A model generated the notes under the pieces. The model was not told the DNA's origin. It worked only from the letters and a program-made list of their open reading frames with translations, and did not search any database. This document shows, in pieces, positions 33,086-45,000 of a stretch of 64,000 nucleotides of DNA (position 1 is the stretch's first letter; each line of letters starts with the position of its first letter). This DNA comes from Agapanthus africanus (Eukaryota > Streptophyta > Magnoliopsida > Asparagales > Amaryllidaceae). Where the stretch lies: NCBI GenBank assembly GCA_030015575.1, contig JASDDO010000024.1, positions 223,794,996 through 223,858,995 on the forward strand, written 5' to 3'. The position numbers and the translations under genes were made by a program.

Positions 33086-33315
33086 GTGCTGACACGTGGG
33101 GCGCTGGCGCTCAAAGCGCTAGCGCCCGAGCGCCTAAAGCGCTAGCGCCCGAGCGCCCACGTGCTGACACATGGGGCGCTAGCGCCCTTGCGCTCAGAGC
33201 GCTAGCGCCCACATGCTGACACGTGGGGCGCTAGCGCTCTTGCTCTCAGAGCGCTAGCGCTCAAAATGCTAACGCTCTTACGCTCAAAGCGCTAGCACCC
33301 AAAGCGCTAGCGCTT
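33086..33315 (+). promoter_or_regulatory. GCGCTAGCGC / ACACGTGG repeat array in Tat2 LTR
   Basis: About nine copies of the palindrome GCGCTAGCGC (or a one-base variant) alternate with three copies of GCTGACAC(G/A)TGGGGCGCT. CACGTGG is a G-box/ABRE-type core. Position and logic match the ACACGTGT array of Tat1, although the sequence differs. Confidence 0.7.
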
Positions 33316-33817
33316 TTTCCCACACATCCTTTGGATGCCCCTTTTCCCTTTTTTTATTTTTTATTTCATATATATGCATATATACACACACATACTCTAC
33401 AACATTGTCCCTCTCAAAAAATTTGGGCCGGGGCGCTGCCCCGCACCCCGCAAGGGGGCTGCTAGCCCCTAGACCCCTAGCCCGCTATCCGGGTAGCGGG
33501 ACCCCCGTAAAAACTCTGTGAAGCCCCCGATATATCCCAAACCCCTTCAAAACACAACACTGCACATTGAGTTCGCATGACCAGTTCAACCCGTCAATCG
33601 GAGGTTCTCTCGCTCCAAATGCGGGGGGTAATTAACGGCAGCTTAGTCTGCGGCTGCCGGAGATTCGGATCCCCACAATCAATAAACCCCAGCCTAACCT
33701 AGGCAGGGGGAATCTGTAATGCGCCTGACAAGCGCGCGCGTATTCCCATCTCAATGGGGTGACGAAAAACACCCTACACCGGCCACCGCCCCTCGTCGGG
33801 GTTTAGAAGTGTAAACA

Positions 33818-34084
33818 CTAGTCTACTCCGGAATATCGATGCCCAGTCTCGATACTCCCACGACTAGGGACATTTAAGGATGTGCTTATGGACAACCCAG
33901 CTCCCACATATAAGATCGCCATTATAATGCTAATTGTCAAGCAACAATCCTACGGGCTTCATCAATGATGAAAACAAACCAGATAGCACATTATCATCTC
34001 GAGTAAGAATGTGATACCTGTACAGGTTCTCTCTCAATTATCATAATCGCCTACTTGGAAGTCTTAAGGCTTGATATACCTGAA
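33818..34084. other. Tat2 internal remnant without recognised function
   Basis: Lies between the LTR and the integrase tail. No frame or motif was seen; the sequence does not resemble Tat1 gag or RT, so it is probably filler or a rearranged spacer left by the internal deletion. Confidence 0.35.
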
Positions 34085-34735
34085 GGCATCAAAGTCTCAA
34101 GATTCGCTACTCAACATAAAATAAATTGGAGATATTCCTCCATCTATTATCCAAAAGACAATGGGCTAGCTGAAGCTTTCAACAAAACCCTGTGCAAGCT
34201 CCTGAGGAAAAATGCCTCAGTCAAATAACGAGACTGGGATCTGAAGCTCCACGAGGCGTTGTAGGCATATCGTACAACGTACCGTACTCCAAATCATTCC
34301 ACTCCATACTCATTACTCTTCGGAGTAGAGGCAATCCTCCGCCATTGAAGTCGAAATTCCAAGCCGAAAGATGGCTGTCCAGCACTGTTTGACGGAGGAG
34401 GAAAATGCTCTCCTTCGGCTTGAAGAGCTCGACACCCTTAAAGAAAAGAGACTCTCACTACAGCAAATTCTAGAGCTGTACTTAGCCCAAATGTCATGGG
34501 ACTACAACAAGATGACCCGTCTCCGTGCTTTCAAGAAAGGCAAATTGGTGTTGGTCCTCAAAAGACCGATCATTCCCAATCAACTTGCCAAAGGAAAGTT
34601 CAAGCCAAATTGGGAAGGTCCATACGTCATCGAGAAAATGTTTGACGGAGGATCCTACCAACTGATAAGCGTCGAGAGAGAAAGGCCCATGCCACCCATC
34701 AATAGCCGATATTAAAGGAAATACTGTGCGTAAAT
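34085..34735 (+). pseudogene. Tat2 integrase C-terminal fragment
   Basis: In broken frame the sequence matches the end of Tat1 integrase: the WRYSS(I/V)Y block at about 34128, the GLAEAFNKTL block with the catalytic Glu at about 34165-34192, then AYRTTYRT and TPYSLLFG. At 34371-34715 follows an intact stretch (EEENALLRLEELDTL ... NWEGPYVIEKM). Stops at 34226 and 34263 and frameshifts near 34340 inactivate it. It has lost everything upstream of the last part of the catalytic core. Confidence 0.85.
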
Positions 34736-34895
34736 GATCCAAGTCGCAAACAAATTGAGCTCACCAGCCCTACGGTCTGGATCATACATCTTGTAAAACC
34801 ATACATAATTCATAGGCATAAACGACTGTTATCTCCCCCAAGTCTCACCAGCAAGGCTACGTTTGAAGTCCTACTGGCGATGAAGCTAAAAAACG

Positions 34896-34952
34896 GTATG
34901 TCCACAAGCGAAATAGGCACGGATGAAAATCTAAAAGAGCTTTGTGAGTAAG
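34896..34952 (+). repeat. Tat2 copy of the AACGGTATGTCC spacer block, left half
   Basis: AACGGTATGTCCACAAGC, GGGCACGG-like and GTGAGTAAG match the Tat1 spacer at 16329 and 16478; the block is cut at 34952 by chromovirus A and resumes with AAAACAGCGCGAC at 62444. Confidence 0.8.
34948..34952 (+). repeat. Target-site duplication of chromovirus A, left copy (GTAAG)
   Basis: Precedes TGTACTGACTC; the right copy at 62442-62446 is GTAAA, one mismatch. Confidence 0.8.
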
Positions 34953-35066
34953 TGTACTGACTCTGAATTTACTGTACGGAATTTTCCAGTTTAATGTATA
35001 GAAAATGAGTTATACAGCCTGAGTTTGAGTTATAAGTAAATTTTGTTAAATAACAGCAACAAACAA

Positions 35067-35145
35067 CTTGTAGCTCACTGGTAAAGCCCTTGCACTACTG
35101 TGACGTAGCCCCTGTGTTCGATCCCCATCAGACGCATTATTTTTT
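35067..35145 (+). ncRNA. tRNA-like Pol III unit (SINE head type) inside chromovirus A 5' LTR
   Basis: TAGCTCACTGG (35071-35081) fits the A box and GTTCGATCC (35116-35124) the B box, 45 bp apart as in a tRNA, and a run of T (35140-35145) follows about 16 bp later. The copy in the 3' LTR (39687-39763) keeps both boxes and the T-run with a few changes. No cloverleaf acceptor stem closes, so this is not a functional tRNA gene; a captured tRNA-derived SINE head is more likely. Confidence 0.6.
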
Positions 35146-35506
35146 CTAATTTTTCTTTTTAACTTTTTGAAAGCTTAAAAGTTTACACGTTCAATACACA
35201 GAAAAATGAAAAGTCATAAAAATCAAACATATGGAAAATGGAGTAAACACCGAATTGTACACGTGGCACAAATCCAGAGCCCCAAAGCCTTAGATCGGCC
35301 GGCGAAAAGCCAATATTGGCCGGCACCGACGGTTGAACCAAGCCCAATGAGGCCCGGGCTTTGCACACTAACCCCTTCACCTACCCTTAACACCCCTGCA
35401 CTATTTGATTTCTCTGCAATCAAACAGGGACTTATCATTTCACCATTAAACCAAATTTTAATGCTTTTTAATTCACATTTTTAATTCCAAAACCCTAATT
35501 CAACAC

Positions 35507-35514
35507 TATAAATA
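35507..35514 (+). promoter_or_regulatory. TATA box of chromovirus A LTR
   Basis: CACTATAAATACCAC; also at 40125-40132 in the 3' LTR. Confidence 0.75.
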
Positions 35515-37646
35515 CCACTCCACACTTTGGCTCAGTATCATTTTGAAATTTCAAGCCAAAACTCTCAAAAATTTTCTAAGTACAAGTAAAGTAAAGAGGA
35601 GTTAGCAAGCGGTCAACTTCAGACGAAGAATCGAAACTATTTTGGAGCTCCCACGATGCCACGACGACAACCTTCTCTTCTTTTACCTCTTATTAAGCTT
35701 TCTAACCAGTAAGTCCCTCTCAATCTCTTTTCTTCTTCATTGAAATCCCATTTCAAAAATTATATCGGTAAGTGGAGTTAATACCGATATCTATTTCTAA
35801 ACCCTTGAAATTTACCTTTTTCCTATATATTGTTCATCCAAATTCTTACACAATACTTTTAATCTTAATTATAAATATTTAGAATAAATTTTAACCTAGA
35901 ATTCCATGCAAAATAACTTTAATTTAAGTTTTTCATTTAAATACCATGAACTTTAAATATCATCTTTTTTTAGTTTTGTTAAAATAATACCTTTAAGAAA
36001 ACTCCACGGGGCAATGACCTACCCCACACGCACACATAATTCTATAGCACGATACCTCTTTTATGTGAATTTTTGTTATGAAGACATTATCACAAGAAAA
36101 TACCACTTACTATAAAAACCGGATTTCTTTTAAACGGTGTTTTAAATTTCTTTGTGATTATGCCTCTAATACCCTTGTTAGACGATCTGCTAATGGATAG
36201 TGCAGATTATCGCACATCATTAGGCTAGTAGAGTGAGATGCAGACCTCCTCACGGAGCATTCGGTCTCAAAAGGTTTTAAATACGGTTTTTAAGAAAAAT
36301 GTATTTTTCTAATTAAATAAAATTTAATTTTAATAATTATATAAAAATTAAAAATCTATATTTTCAAAATATAATAAACTTACATTTTTTTAAAATGAAA
36401 TATTTACTAGTTTCACTAAAATACCATCAAGATACCAACAAAAGACAAGTTTTACAATAAAATACCATGAATTTTCCAAGCTAAGCAATTATCACTAAAA
36501 TACCTCAAATCCTTAAAATTCATATCCATGAAAACCCTAAATAATATAAATAAATTCTTGAGGTTTATTTTGAGATTTTATTAAAAATATTTTTCATAAA
36601 ACCCCCTCGAGTTATATAAAACAATATTTAAGAACTTTAGTAAATATTGGTTTAAGCGGGATCAATTCTCTTGAGACTCAGGAAGCCGAAGAAAGTGAGT
36701 GCTTACCTATTTAAGGTAGAAAACTTAACGGAGTTATCAATGGTAATTGTCTTGGAAAAAGACACAAATACTGCCGTCCATGTGCAGCAGTTATCGATGA
36801 CTCCCGAACCTAATTCAGGATCTAAATCAATTATAAGTGTCTGACTCAGTCAGAGTCCATTTTAAACCTGAATCCAAAGTAAAAAATGAATACATGAACT
36901 TGAACCTGAATACTTTAATTCAAACATCAATATCAAACATGAATACTTGACTTGACTTGATCGAACCATGATTATAACTTGACATGACTACCTGAATACA
37001 AGATTACATTCTAAACCTGACTACTTGAACATTTGTATCCATGGTTTCGGCGAGAATTGTAAATATACTCTATACAATGTATTACGCGGGGATAACGGGG
37101 TAGATTGGTACGGAACGTATAGCGCGGCACGAGATGGCACTTAAAAGACACCTACATGAATTCTTGCGCCGTTGTTCCGTGGGTTTTGACGGGGCCTTGT
37201 CCTACATATTACCATAGTCCACGGGGTAAGATGGACTCCTCCCGTATACACAAATACCTTCTGTACCAAACTACAAACAACTACGTTAGAATAACAAGTA
37301 TAAACTTATACAATTTACCAGTTTCATTTAACATTATTTGTTCTATTCCATTCCTTCTTTTGGGACTTACCGAGCGCTAGTTCGCTGACGATATTCCTGT
37401 GTTTTCTTTCTTTGGAATGTTCGTTAGAAGGACCGGACTTTTAGGAGATCGAGCCTAACCAGGAAGATTTGGACCAGCTCACTGCCTAGCCGGACTACTA
37501 GCTCTCCTTGTACTTACTTTCAGTTTGTATGCCACTGTTTAGGCACTGCTTATTTCATTGTATCTTTCTTTTTTTAAAACGGTTGTATATAAAGATGAAT
37601 GCAAATAAAGATTGATGTTTATTTTATATCACTTGTCATTCTTGTG

Positions 37647-37694
<48 letters not shown>

Positions 37695-37695
37695 T
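37647..37695 (+). repeat. (TA)n microsatellite, A 5' LTR
   Basis: About 22 TA units with one GT interruption. The matching 3' LTR tract (62284-62349) is longer, so it has changed length since insertion. Confidence 0.95.
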
Positions 37696-37785
37696 GCTTA
37701 ATTATGCTTAACGTATTTATTTCTTAGTAAATACGTTGCGGCCGTCACGTTACGGATTCCGTACATTGGGAAGCAGGGCATGACA

Positions 37786-37840
37786 GGTTTTGTTGGTGGC
37801 CCATGCAGGTTTCGAACCTGCGACCTTCGCGTTATCATCC
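37786..37840 (+). promoter_or_regulatory. Primer site of chromovirus A: 44-nt copy of mature tRNA-Ile 3' part (37794-37837)
   Basis: After an 8-bp spacer (GGTTTTGT), TGGTGGCCCATG starts the complement of a tRNA 3' end with CCA. Read on the minus strand the block continues through the T arm (GCAGG-TTCGAAA-CCTGC), variable loop (AGGTC) and 3' anticodon stem (CGCGA), to AT-A-A and the anticodon (34-36 = GAT, U33 before it). This matches plant tRNA-Ile(AAU), except that A34 appears as G. Mature tRNA has inosine there, which reverse transcriptase reads as G. Similarity stops at base 33. Related elements B and C use initiator tRNA-Met at this place. Confidence 0.75.
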
Positions 37841-39433
37841 ATTAACAATGAATCTCACCGCTCAGTGGAAGCTACAGCAGGAATTGCACGGATTGGCAAT
37901 CGAAGTAGTTATGCCAGGTAACGATTCGTATTTGATGAACTTATAAGCTCAGTCCACTCTTGTCAATCAGACCAAAGCAGCTCAAGCAAATGACGCCAAG
38001 CTACAAAAGATCCGAGAACAAGTAGAAAGTGGATTTCGAGCTGACTTCATCATCCACGAAGATGGATCCTTGAGATATGGAAGTCGATTATGTATACCAC
38101 ACGGACCAGTTCGAGAAGAGTTGATGAAAGAAGCTCACAGCTATCCGTACTCAGTACACCCCGGTGGTACAAAGATGTACAAGGATTCACGGCAACACTA
38201 CTGGTGGCATGGAATGAAGCGCGAAGTAGCCAGAAGCGTAGCCAAGTGTTTGGTCTGTCACCAAGTAAAGGCTGAACATCACAGAACTGCTGGTCTATTT
38301 CAGCCGTTACCAATCCCAGAATGGAAATGGTAGCACATTACCATGAACTTCGTGCTAGGACCCTTCTAAGAATGTTTGAGCCTATGCAGCGGCATTTGCT
38401 TGCCCAGATGCTTCTGATGTGCCCTTCCTTGCAGAATGAAGGGTAACGACGCAATATGGGTGATTGTGGATCGACTCACCAAGTTGGATCACTTTATTCC
38501 AATTCGAATTGGCCAGTCAACTAAGACGTTAGCAAAGAAGTACATGGAGGTAAGCATGAATCTAAAGTAAGATTTAACTCTTCAATATGTACTATAGTTG
38601 ATACCCATGAACTCATTCGGGAGATTATGAGATTACATGGAGTACCGGTTTGCATCGTCTCCGATCGTGATACCAGATTCCGATCACAATTCTGGCAGAG
38701 TCTGCAAGCTAGCCTGGGAACGAGTCTGAATTTCAGCATGGCTTACCATCCACAAACGGACGGACAGTCCGAGCGAACAATTCAGATTCTGGAGGACATG
38801 CGAAGAGCTTGTATGTTAGACTTCGGAGGTTTGTGGAAAGATCACTTACACCTTGTGGAGTTTTCATACAACAACAATTATCAGGCGAGCATTAGAATGA
38901 AACCATTTGCAGCACTCTACGGAAGGAAGTGGCGTTCACTACTAAGTTGGGACGATGTTGGAGATCGTGAACTCCTTGGACCAGAGATGATCATAGCAAC
39001 TGTGGACGTAGTTCGCACGATCAGGGAAAGAATGCGCATAGCTCAAGATCGACAGAAGCATTGGGCTGATGCAAAGCGCCGACACCTGGAGTTCCAACCT
39101 GGAGACCATGTTTTTCTGAAGATATCTCCAAACAGAGGAGTGGTCCGCTTTGGCAAGAGGGGTAAGCTCGGTCCCAGATACATATGACCATTCGACATTC
39201 TTGAACGATTTGGAGAAGTGGCATACCATTTGGAACTACTATCCTCATTGGAAGGAGTGCACAACGTGTTCCACATATCCCGGCTACGAAGATATGTGAG
39301 CGACCCCAGCCACATCCTTGATCACTCAGAGCTCACAGTCCAGACCGACTTGACTTGCGAGCAACAACCCGTTGAGATCCTGGACCGAATGGTGAAGACA
39401 CTGCAGAACAAGGAAGTAAACTTGGTCGAGTGA
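37841..39433 (+). pseudogene. Chromovirus A integrase fragment, disrupted
   Basis: From about 37860 the sequence encodes the end of RNase H linker, then the zinc-finger part (38070-38333: H...H...C..C in a HPGGTKMY...CLVCHQVK context), the core (38627-39187: VSDRDTRF and DGQSERTIQ with D and E) and the GPY/F region to 39433. Stops occur at about 37948, 38331 and 39185. Two extra segments interrupt the core: about 38374-38434 (ends CCTTGCAG) and about 38550-38620 (starts GTAAGC). The upstream 4 kb of pol is deleted. Sequence homologous to C pol shows where bases are missing. Confidence 0.88.
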
Positions 39434-39557
39434 TGTGGAGAAAAGATTTGCCAGGAGAATCAACGTGGGAACGAGAAGAAGACATGCGTGATGATACTCT
39501 CACTTATTTGTAAATTAGTCCCTATGTAAATGTAAATTTCGATGACGAAATTTTTAT

Positions 39558-39570
39558 AAAGAGGGTAGAA
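39558..39570 (+). promoter_or_regulatory. Polypurine tract of chromovirus A
   Basis: AAAGAGGGTAGAA directly before the 3' LTR start TGTAACGAC, the usual plus-strand primer. B and C lack such a tract. Confidence 0.65.
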
Positions 39571-42042
39571 TGTAACGACTTTGAATTTACTGTACGGAAT
39601 TTTTCAGTTTAATGTAGAGAAAATGAGTTATACAGCCTGAGTTTGAGTTATAAGTAAATTTTGTTAAATAACAGCAAGAAACAACTTGTAGCTCACTGAT
39701 AAAGCCCTTGCACTGCTGTGACGTAGCCCCTGTGTTCGACCCCCATCAGACACATTATTTTTTCTGATTTTTCTTTTTAAATTTTTGAAAGCCCAAAAGT
39801 TTACATGTGCAATACACAGAAAAATGAAAAGTCAGAAAAATCGAACATGTGGAAAATGGAGTAAACACTGAGTTGTACACGTGGCACAAATACAGAGCCC
39901 CAAAGCCCTAGATCGGTTTGCGGAAAGCCAATATTGACCGGCACCGACGGTTGAACCGAGCCCAATGAGGCCCGGGCTTTGCATACTAACCCCTTCACCT
40001 ACCCCTAACATCCCTGCACTATTTGATTTCCCTGCAATCAAACAGAGACCTTTCATTTCACCATTAAACCAAATTTTAATGCTTTTTAATTAACGTTTTT
40101 AATTCCGAAACCCTAATTCTACACTATAAATACCACCCCACACTTTGGCTCAGTATCATTCTGAAATTTCTAGCCAAAACTTTCAAAAAATTTCTAAGTA
40201 CAAGTGGAGTAAAGAGGAGTTAGCAAGCGATCAACTTCCGACGAAGAATCGAAGTTATTCCGGAGCTCCAGCGACGCCACGACGACAACCTTCTCTTCTT
40301 CTTCCTCTTATTAAGCTTTCTAACCAGTAAGTCCCCCTCAATCTCTTTTCTTCTTCGTTGAAATCTCATTTCAAAACTTATATCGGTAAGTGGAGTTAAT
40401 ACCGATATCTATTTCTAAACCCTTAAAATTTACCTTTTTCCTATATATTATTCATCCAAATTCTTACACAATACTTATGATCTTAATTATAAATGTTTAG
40501 AATAAATTTTAACGTAGAATTCCATGCAAAATAACTTTAATTTAAGTTTTTCATTTAAATACCATGAACTTTAAATATCGTCTTTTTTTAGTTTTGTTAA
40601 AACAATACTTTTAGGAAAACTTCACGGGATAATGACCTACCCCACACGCACACATGGTTCCATAGCACGATATCTCTTTTATGTGAATTTTTGTTACGAA
40701 GACAGTATTATAAGAAAATACCACTTACTATAAAAACCGGATTTCTTTTAAACGGTGTTTTAAATTCCTTTGCAATTATACATCTACAACCCTTATTAGG
40801 GGACCCGCTAATGGATGGTGCAGATTATTGCACATCCTTGAGCTAGTAGAGCGAGATGCATACCTCTTCACGGAGCATTCGGTCTCGAAAGGTTTTAAAT
40901 ACGTTTTTTTTAAGAAAAACGCATTTTTCTAATTAAATAAAATTTAATTTTAATAATTATATAAAAATTACAAATCCATATATATTCAAAATATAATAAA
41001 CTTACATTTTTTAAAATGAAAGATTTACAGGTTTCACTAAAATACCATCAAGATACCAACAAAAGACAAGTTTTACAATAAAATACCATGAACTTTCCAA
41101 GCTAAGCAATTATCACTAAATACCTCAAATCCTTAAAATTCATATCCATGAAAACCCTAAATAATATAAATAAATTCTCGAGATTTATTTTGAAAATTTA
41201 TTAAAAATATTTTCATAAAACCCCCTCGAGTTATATAAAATAATATTTAAGGACTTTAGTAAATATAGGTTTTAGTGGGATCAATTCTCTTGAGCCCCAG
41301 AGAACTGGAGAAAGTGAGTGCTTGTCTATTTAAGGTAGAAAACTTAACGAAGTTATCAATGGTAATTGTCTTGGAAAAAGACACAAATCCTGCCATCCAT
41401 GTGCAGCAGTTACCGATGACTCCCGAACCTAATTCAGGATCTAAATCAGTTACAAGTGTCTGACTCAGTCAGAATCCATTTCAAACCTGAATCCAATGTA
41501 AAAATGAATACATGAACTTGAACCTGAATACTTGAATTCAAACATCAATATCAAACATGAATACTTGACTTGACATGACTTGACCAAATCATGGTTATAA
41601 CTTGACATGACTACATGAATACAAGATTACATCCTGAACCTGACTACTAGAACATTTGTATCCATGGTTTCGGCAAGACTTGTAAATATACTCTATATAA
41701 TACATTACGCGGGGATAACGGGGTAGATTGGTACGGAACGTATAGCATGGCACGAGATGGTCACTTAAAAGACACCTACATGAACTCTCGTACCGTTGTT
41801 CCGTGGGTTTTGACGGGGCCTTGTACTACATGTTACCATAGTCCACGAGGTAAGATACACTCCTCTCATATACACAAATACCTTCTGTAACAAGTTACAA
41901 ACAACTACGTTAGAATAACAAGTATATACCTGTACAATTTACCAGTTTCATTTCACATTATTTGTTTTATTCCATTCATTCTTTTGGGACTTACCGAGCG
42001 CTAGTTCGCTGACGACATTCCTGTATTTTCTTTCTTTGGATT
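39571..42042 (+). repeat. Chromovirus A 3' LTR, left part
   Basis: Aligns with 34953-37417 of the 5' LTR throughout, with many substitutions; broken at 42042 by chromovirus B. Contains the second tRNA-like block and TATA box. Confidence 0.9.
42038..42042 (+). repeat. Target-site duplication of chromovirus B, left copy (GGATT)
   Basis: The right copy at 62049-62053 is GGAAT; the undisturbed 5' LTR of A reads GGAAT at this position, so the left copy has one later mutation. Confidence 0.8.
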
Positions 42043-45000
42043 TGTCACGCCCCGCTTCATAGTGTACACTAAGATGGGCACGTGACATAGCCAACCATGC
42101 TACCTGTGGGTAGAAAAAGTCCTTCCACAGTCACATTACGACTGTAGAGATATCAAGAACAGAAAAGTAAACCAACTATCTAGTACATGTCCATAAGCCA
42201 GAGCAAAAGAGTCAAGAAATAAAAATGTGCGGAAGCCAAGAGGTACAATAATGAAACCTGGAAGTAAGACTACATACCGACAGGAACTTCACCGCTCAGT
42301 CTAACAGCGGTAATACTCCTGATCAGTCTGCAACAAGGTAGAAGAATCTGGGCCATGCAAAACCCAGACGTCAGCGTGTCATGTCATCAAGTAATAAAAT
42401 ACAAACAGGGAAACAGGCAATGCAAGTATAATCATGAATGAAAAGCAGATATAACAGTAATGTAAATCAGGGCAGTGAAGGGTAGTGTGCAGTGAGTAAA
42501 CTAAAATGTTCTATTGGGTTATCTATTCTAAAGTCTTTGAAATCAATTTGATGAATCATCGATGTAACTCAATAGTATCCCGTGCATGCCCGGGACCACG
42601 GTCTACAGACTCTCGGGCTGAAACCGAGACGTGCCGCTAGGCACTAACAGAAAAGGAGTACAGACCAACGATGTCAGCAGCATCATCACGAGGCGGGCCT
42701 AGCCTCTAAAAATGATCAGTATAAGCGAGCAACTGTCGAGTTACAAGTCAGGATTTCATCATTGATTTCCCCATGCCCCCAAGTTATATGTGTCAAGTCA
42801 GGTATTCCGTAATCAAGAACTAATGCCAACACAGGATCAGGTAAGAGCAGGTTTGTCTGGATAGACAACAGGAACGGTCCATGAGGACTACATGTCAGGT
42901 TTGTGGGCATTAGACACAAGATCAGGTAATGGGTAAATCCATGGTACAACAGGTCAAATCAAGTAGTGTACGGTACCATGTCGGGTCAATCGATATGTGT
43001 GTAGCAAGTCAGGCCAGGGTGTAAAAGATAACATGTGGGTACTCATAAACAGCTAGCATAATCATGGTTATAAGTAATCAAGCATAGGTATCAACAACCC
43101 GATACATTGGCACATGTGATAGGTTAAGCAATGAATGCAGGTTTAATTAGTCTATCCGTACGGTTATCAGTGTGTGTTTAAGAGAGGGTGTCAACATTAT
43201 ATGAATACCGTATAACATATGTGAATGCAAAAGAACAGATTAATAAGCATTAAGTAATCTATGGATGCGACGACATGTATACTCTGTTCCATGGATGTAG
43301 TTGTAATTAAACCGGTTAAAGTTGCACAAGGATGTCTGATAGGTTCAACTGGATAAAAGGGGTATCATGGCTATAAACAAATGTGGTCTATCATGTACAG
43401 GTGATTGTTAGGTATAAATAATTAGATGCAAGATTAGTTTCAAGTTCAGAATCATAAAATGTGTAACGGAACTTATACGGTTAACTTGAAATCCATTTCT
43501 TTCGATTCTATTTAGAGTTTTGACAGGAAATAAATAATTTGGCATATGAATAGTTTAAAATAGCATGTAGCAAGTTTCACTTGCCTCGACGGGTCGCGAA
43601 ACGGAAAACGGAACGTTACGCGTCGGCGGGGAAAAATCGCGATGCGCGCACGGTTCACGGAATGAACCCAAACGACGAACAGTGGAGTCACACGGGTCAG
43701 AGGTCCTCGCTGGGTCGTCGGGAAACGTCGCCGGCACGGTCAGATTCCGGCCAAACACAAAACAGTGAACATAAAGAAGAAAATGCATAAAATAAACAAG
43801 AAGAAGAGAAGAGGAGGAGTAAGAAGAAGAATGAGATGAATAGAAGGGATTGATGAGAGAACTCACTCACTGGGTTGCAGAGGAAACAGCGTCGTCGGTG
43901 CGTCGTCGACGGAGCTCCGACGATGTACAGAAGCACCCTTTACAGAACAGAAAAGAATTAAGATAAAGAAGAAGAAGAGAAAGAGGAGGAGGTGTGAGAG
44001 AGAAATGTTGCTCACAGGGTTTGGGAGACAGCTGTGATTGCAAGGCGGCGGTCGACGGCAAGGACCTCCGGCAGAACGACGGCGAGGCAGCGCGTACAAG
44101 GTTTCAGGGAAGGTCTCGGGTGCTCAGGTGCTAGGGTTTGGTGCAGGTTGGGGTTTAGATGAAAGGTTCTGGCGATGTAGGGAGAGCAGAGGAGAGGGAG
44201 GAGGTTGTAATGGCAAGGGTGGTCGGCGGCGATGGGATGAGACGGTGCTGGGTTCAAGGCTGCAGTGGGTTTCTGGGTTTAGTAGGCTCGCTTGAGGGAG
44301 GAAGAAGGAGAAGAGATGATGGAGTTGAGGGCGACGAGAGGGATGCAGGAGGTGTCGACGAGGAGAGAGGAGGCGAGGGAAAAGTTAGGGTTTTGAAGAG
44401 GCTATGGCTGGGTTTCTTCTCTCGTGCATGGGGTTTTAAGGGGAGAAACAGAAGAAGAAGAAGAAGTAGTATAAGGGAGGTGAGAATAGCGTGGGGGGTG
44501 ACGGGATTCTCGCGCACCGCGAGAGGAGAGAGAAGCGGGTGCGAGAGGAGAGAGGAGGGGAGAAACGAGAGGAGAGAGAAAGAGGAGGAGAGAGAAGCTC
44601 GTCTCGTAGTGGGGTGAGCGAGAAAGAATAAAAGAGAGAAGGAGAAAAAGGGAGAGAGAGAATGAAGTGGTGGGGGCCAGCGGCGAGGAATGGAGGGTTG
44701 TGATTGGATGAGGGGAAAGCTGTTAGGAAAAAGTTTGTAAAAGATTTACTGAGGGTTTTAAAATAATATCGTTGGTTAAAAAAAATCTGTGATAGGCTGT
44801 AAAATATTTTAGGCAGATTTAAAAGATTTAGGATAAATAGGATTTGGCGGGATGCAAAATATTTCAGAATTGCGCCCGGGTCGAGTCCAAAAATTTGAAT
44901 TTGAAATATGAAATTTATTGGCGGGTTCCAAAAATTAATATGAAGTATTTTGTAATTAAAAAAACATACCCCTAAGAACGGACGCACGTACGTCCGCGTA

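Larger units (their letters stand above)
32281..33817 (+). repeat. Tat2 5' LTR (end uncertain)
   Basis: The start is fixed by similarity to 63671. The last 200 bp resemble the Tat1 LTR end (GGGGTAATTAAC..., TCCCCACAATCAA, then a GGGGGAATCTG block). I place the end at GTGTAAACA (33817), but no primer site follows, so a deletion probably removed it. Inside are a (TG)n run and a GCGCTAGCGC array. Confidence 0.6.
34953..37785 (+). repeat. Chromovirus A 5' LTR (2833 bp)
   Basis: TGTACTGACTC start, CATGACA end (GGGAAGCAGGGCATGACA). It contains a tRNA-like block (35067-35145), a TATA box (35507), a CCAGTAAGT splice-donor-like site (about 35707) in the presumed leader, and a TA microsatellite near the end. 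Confidence 0.9.

Noticed and set aside
37794-37837. Ordinary tRNA-Ile gene or organellar insertion
   Set aside because: Only the 3' part is present, CCA is included, it ends at base 33, and it sits exactly at the primer-site position of an LTR element.
44012-44987. Long frames on both strands in the B LTR (and 60573-61783)
   Set aside because: Purine/pyrimidine-biased LTR sequence; peptides are low complexity, and homologous copies differ by frame-changing indels.
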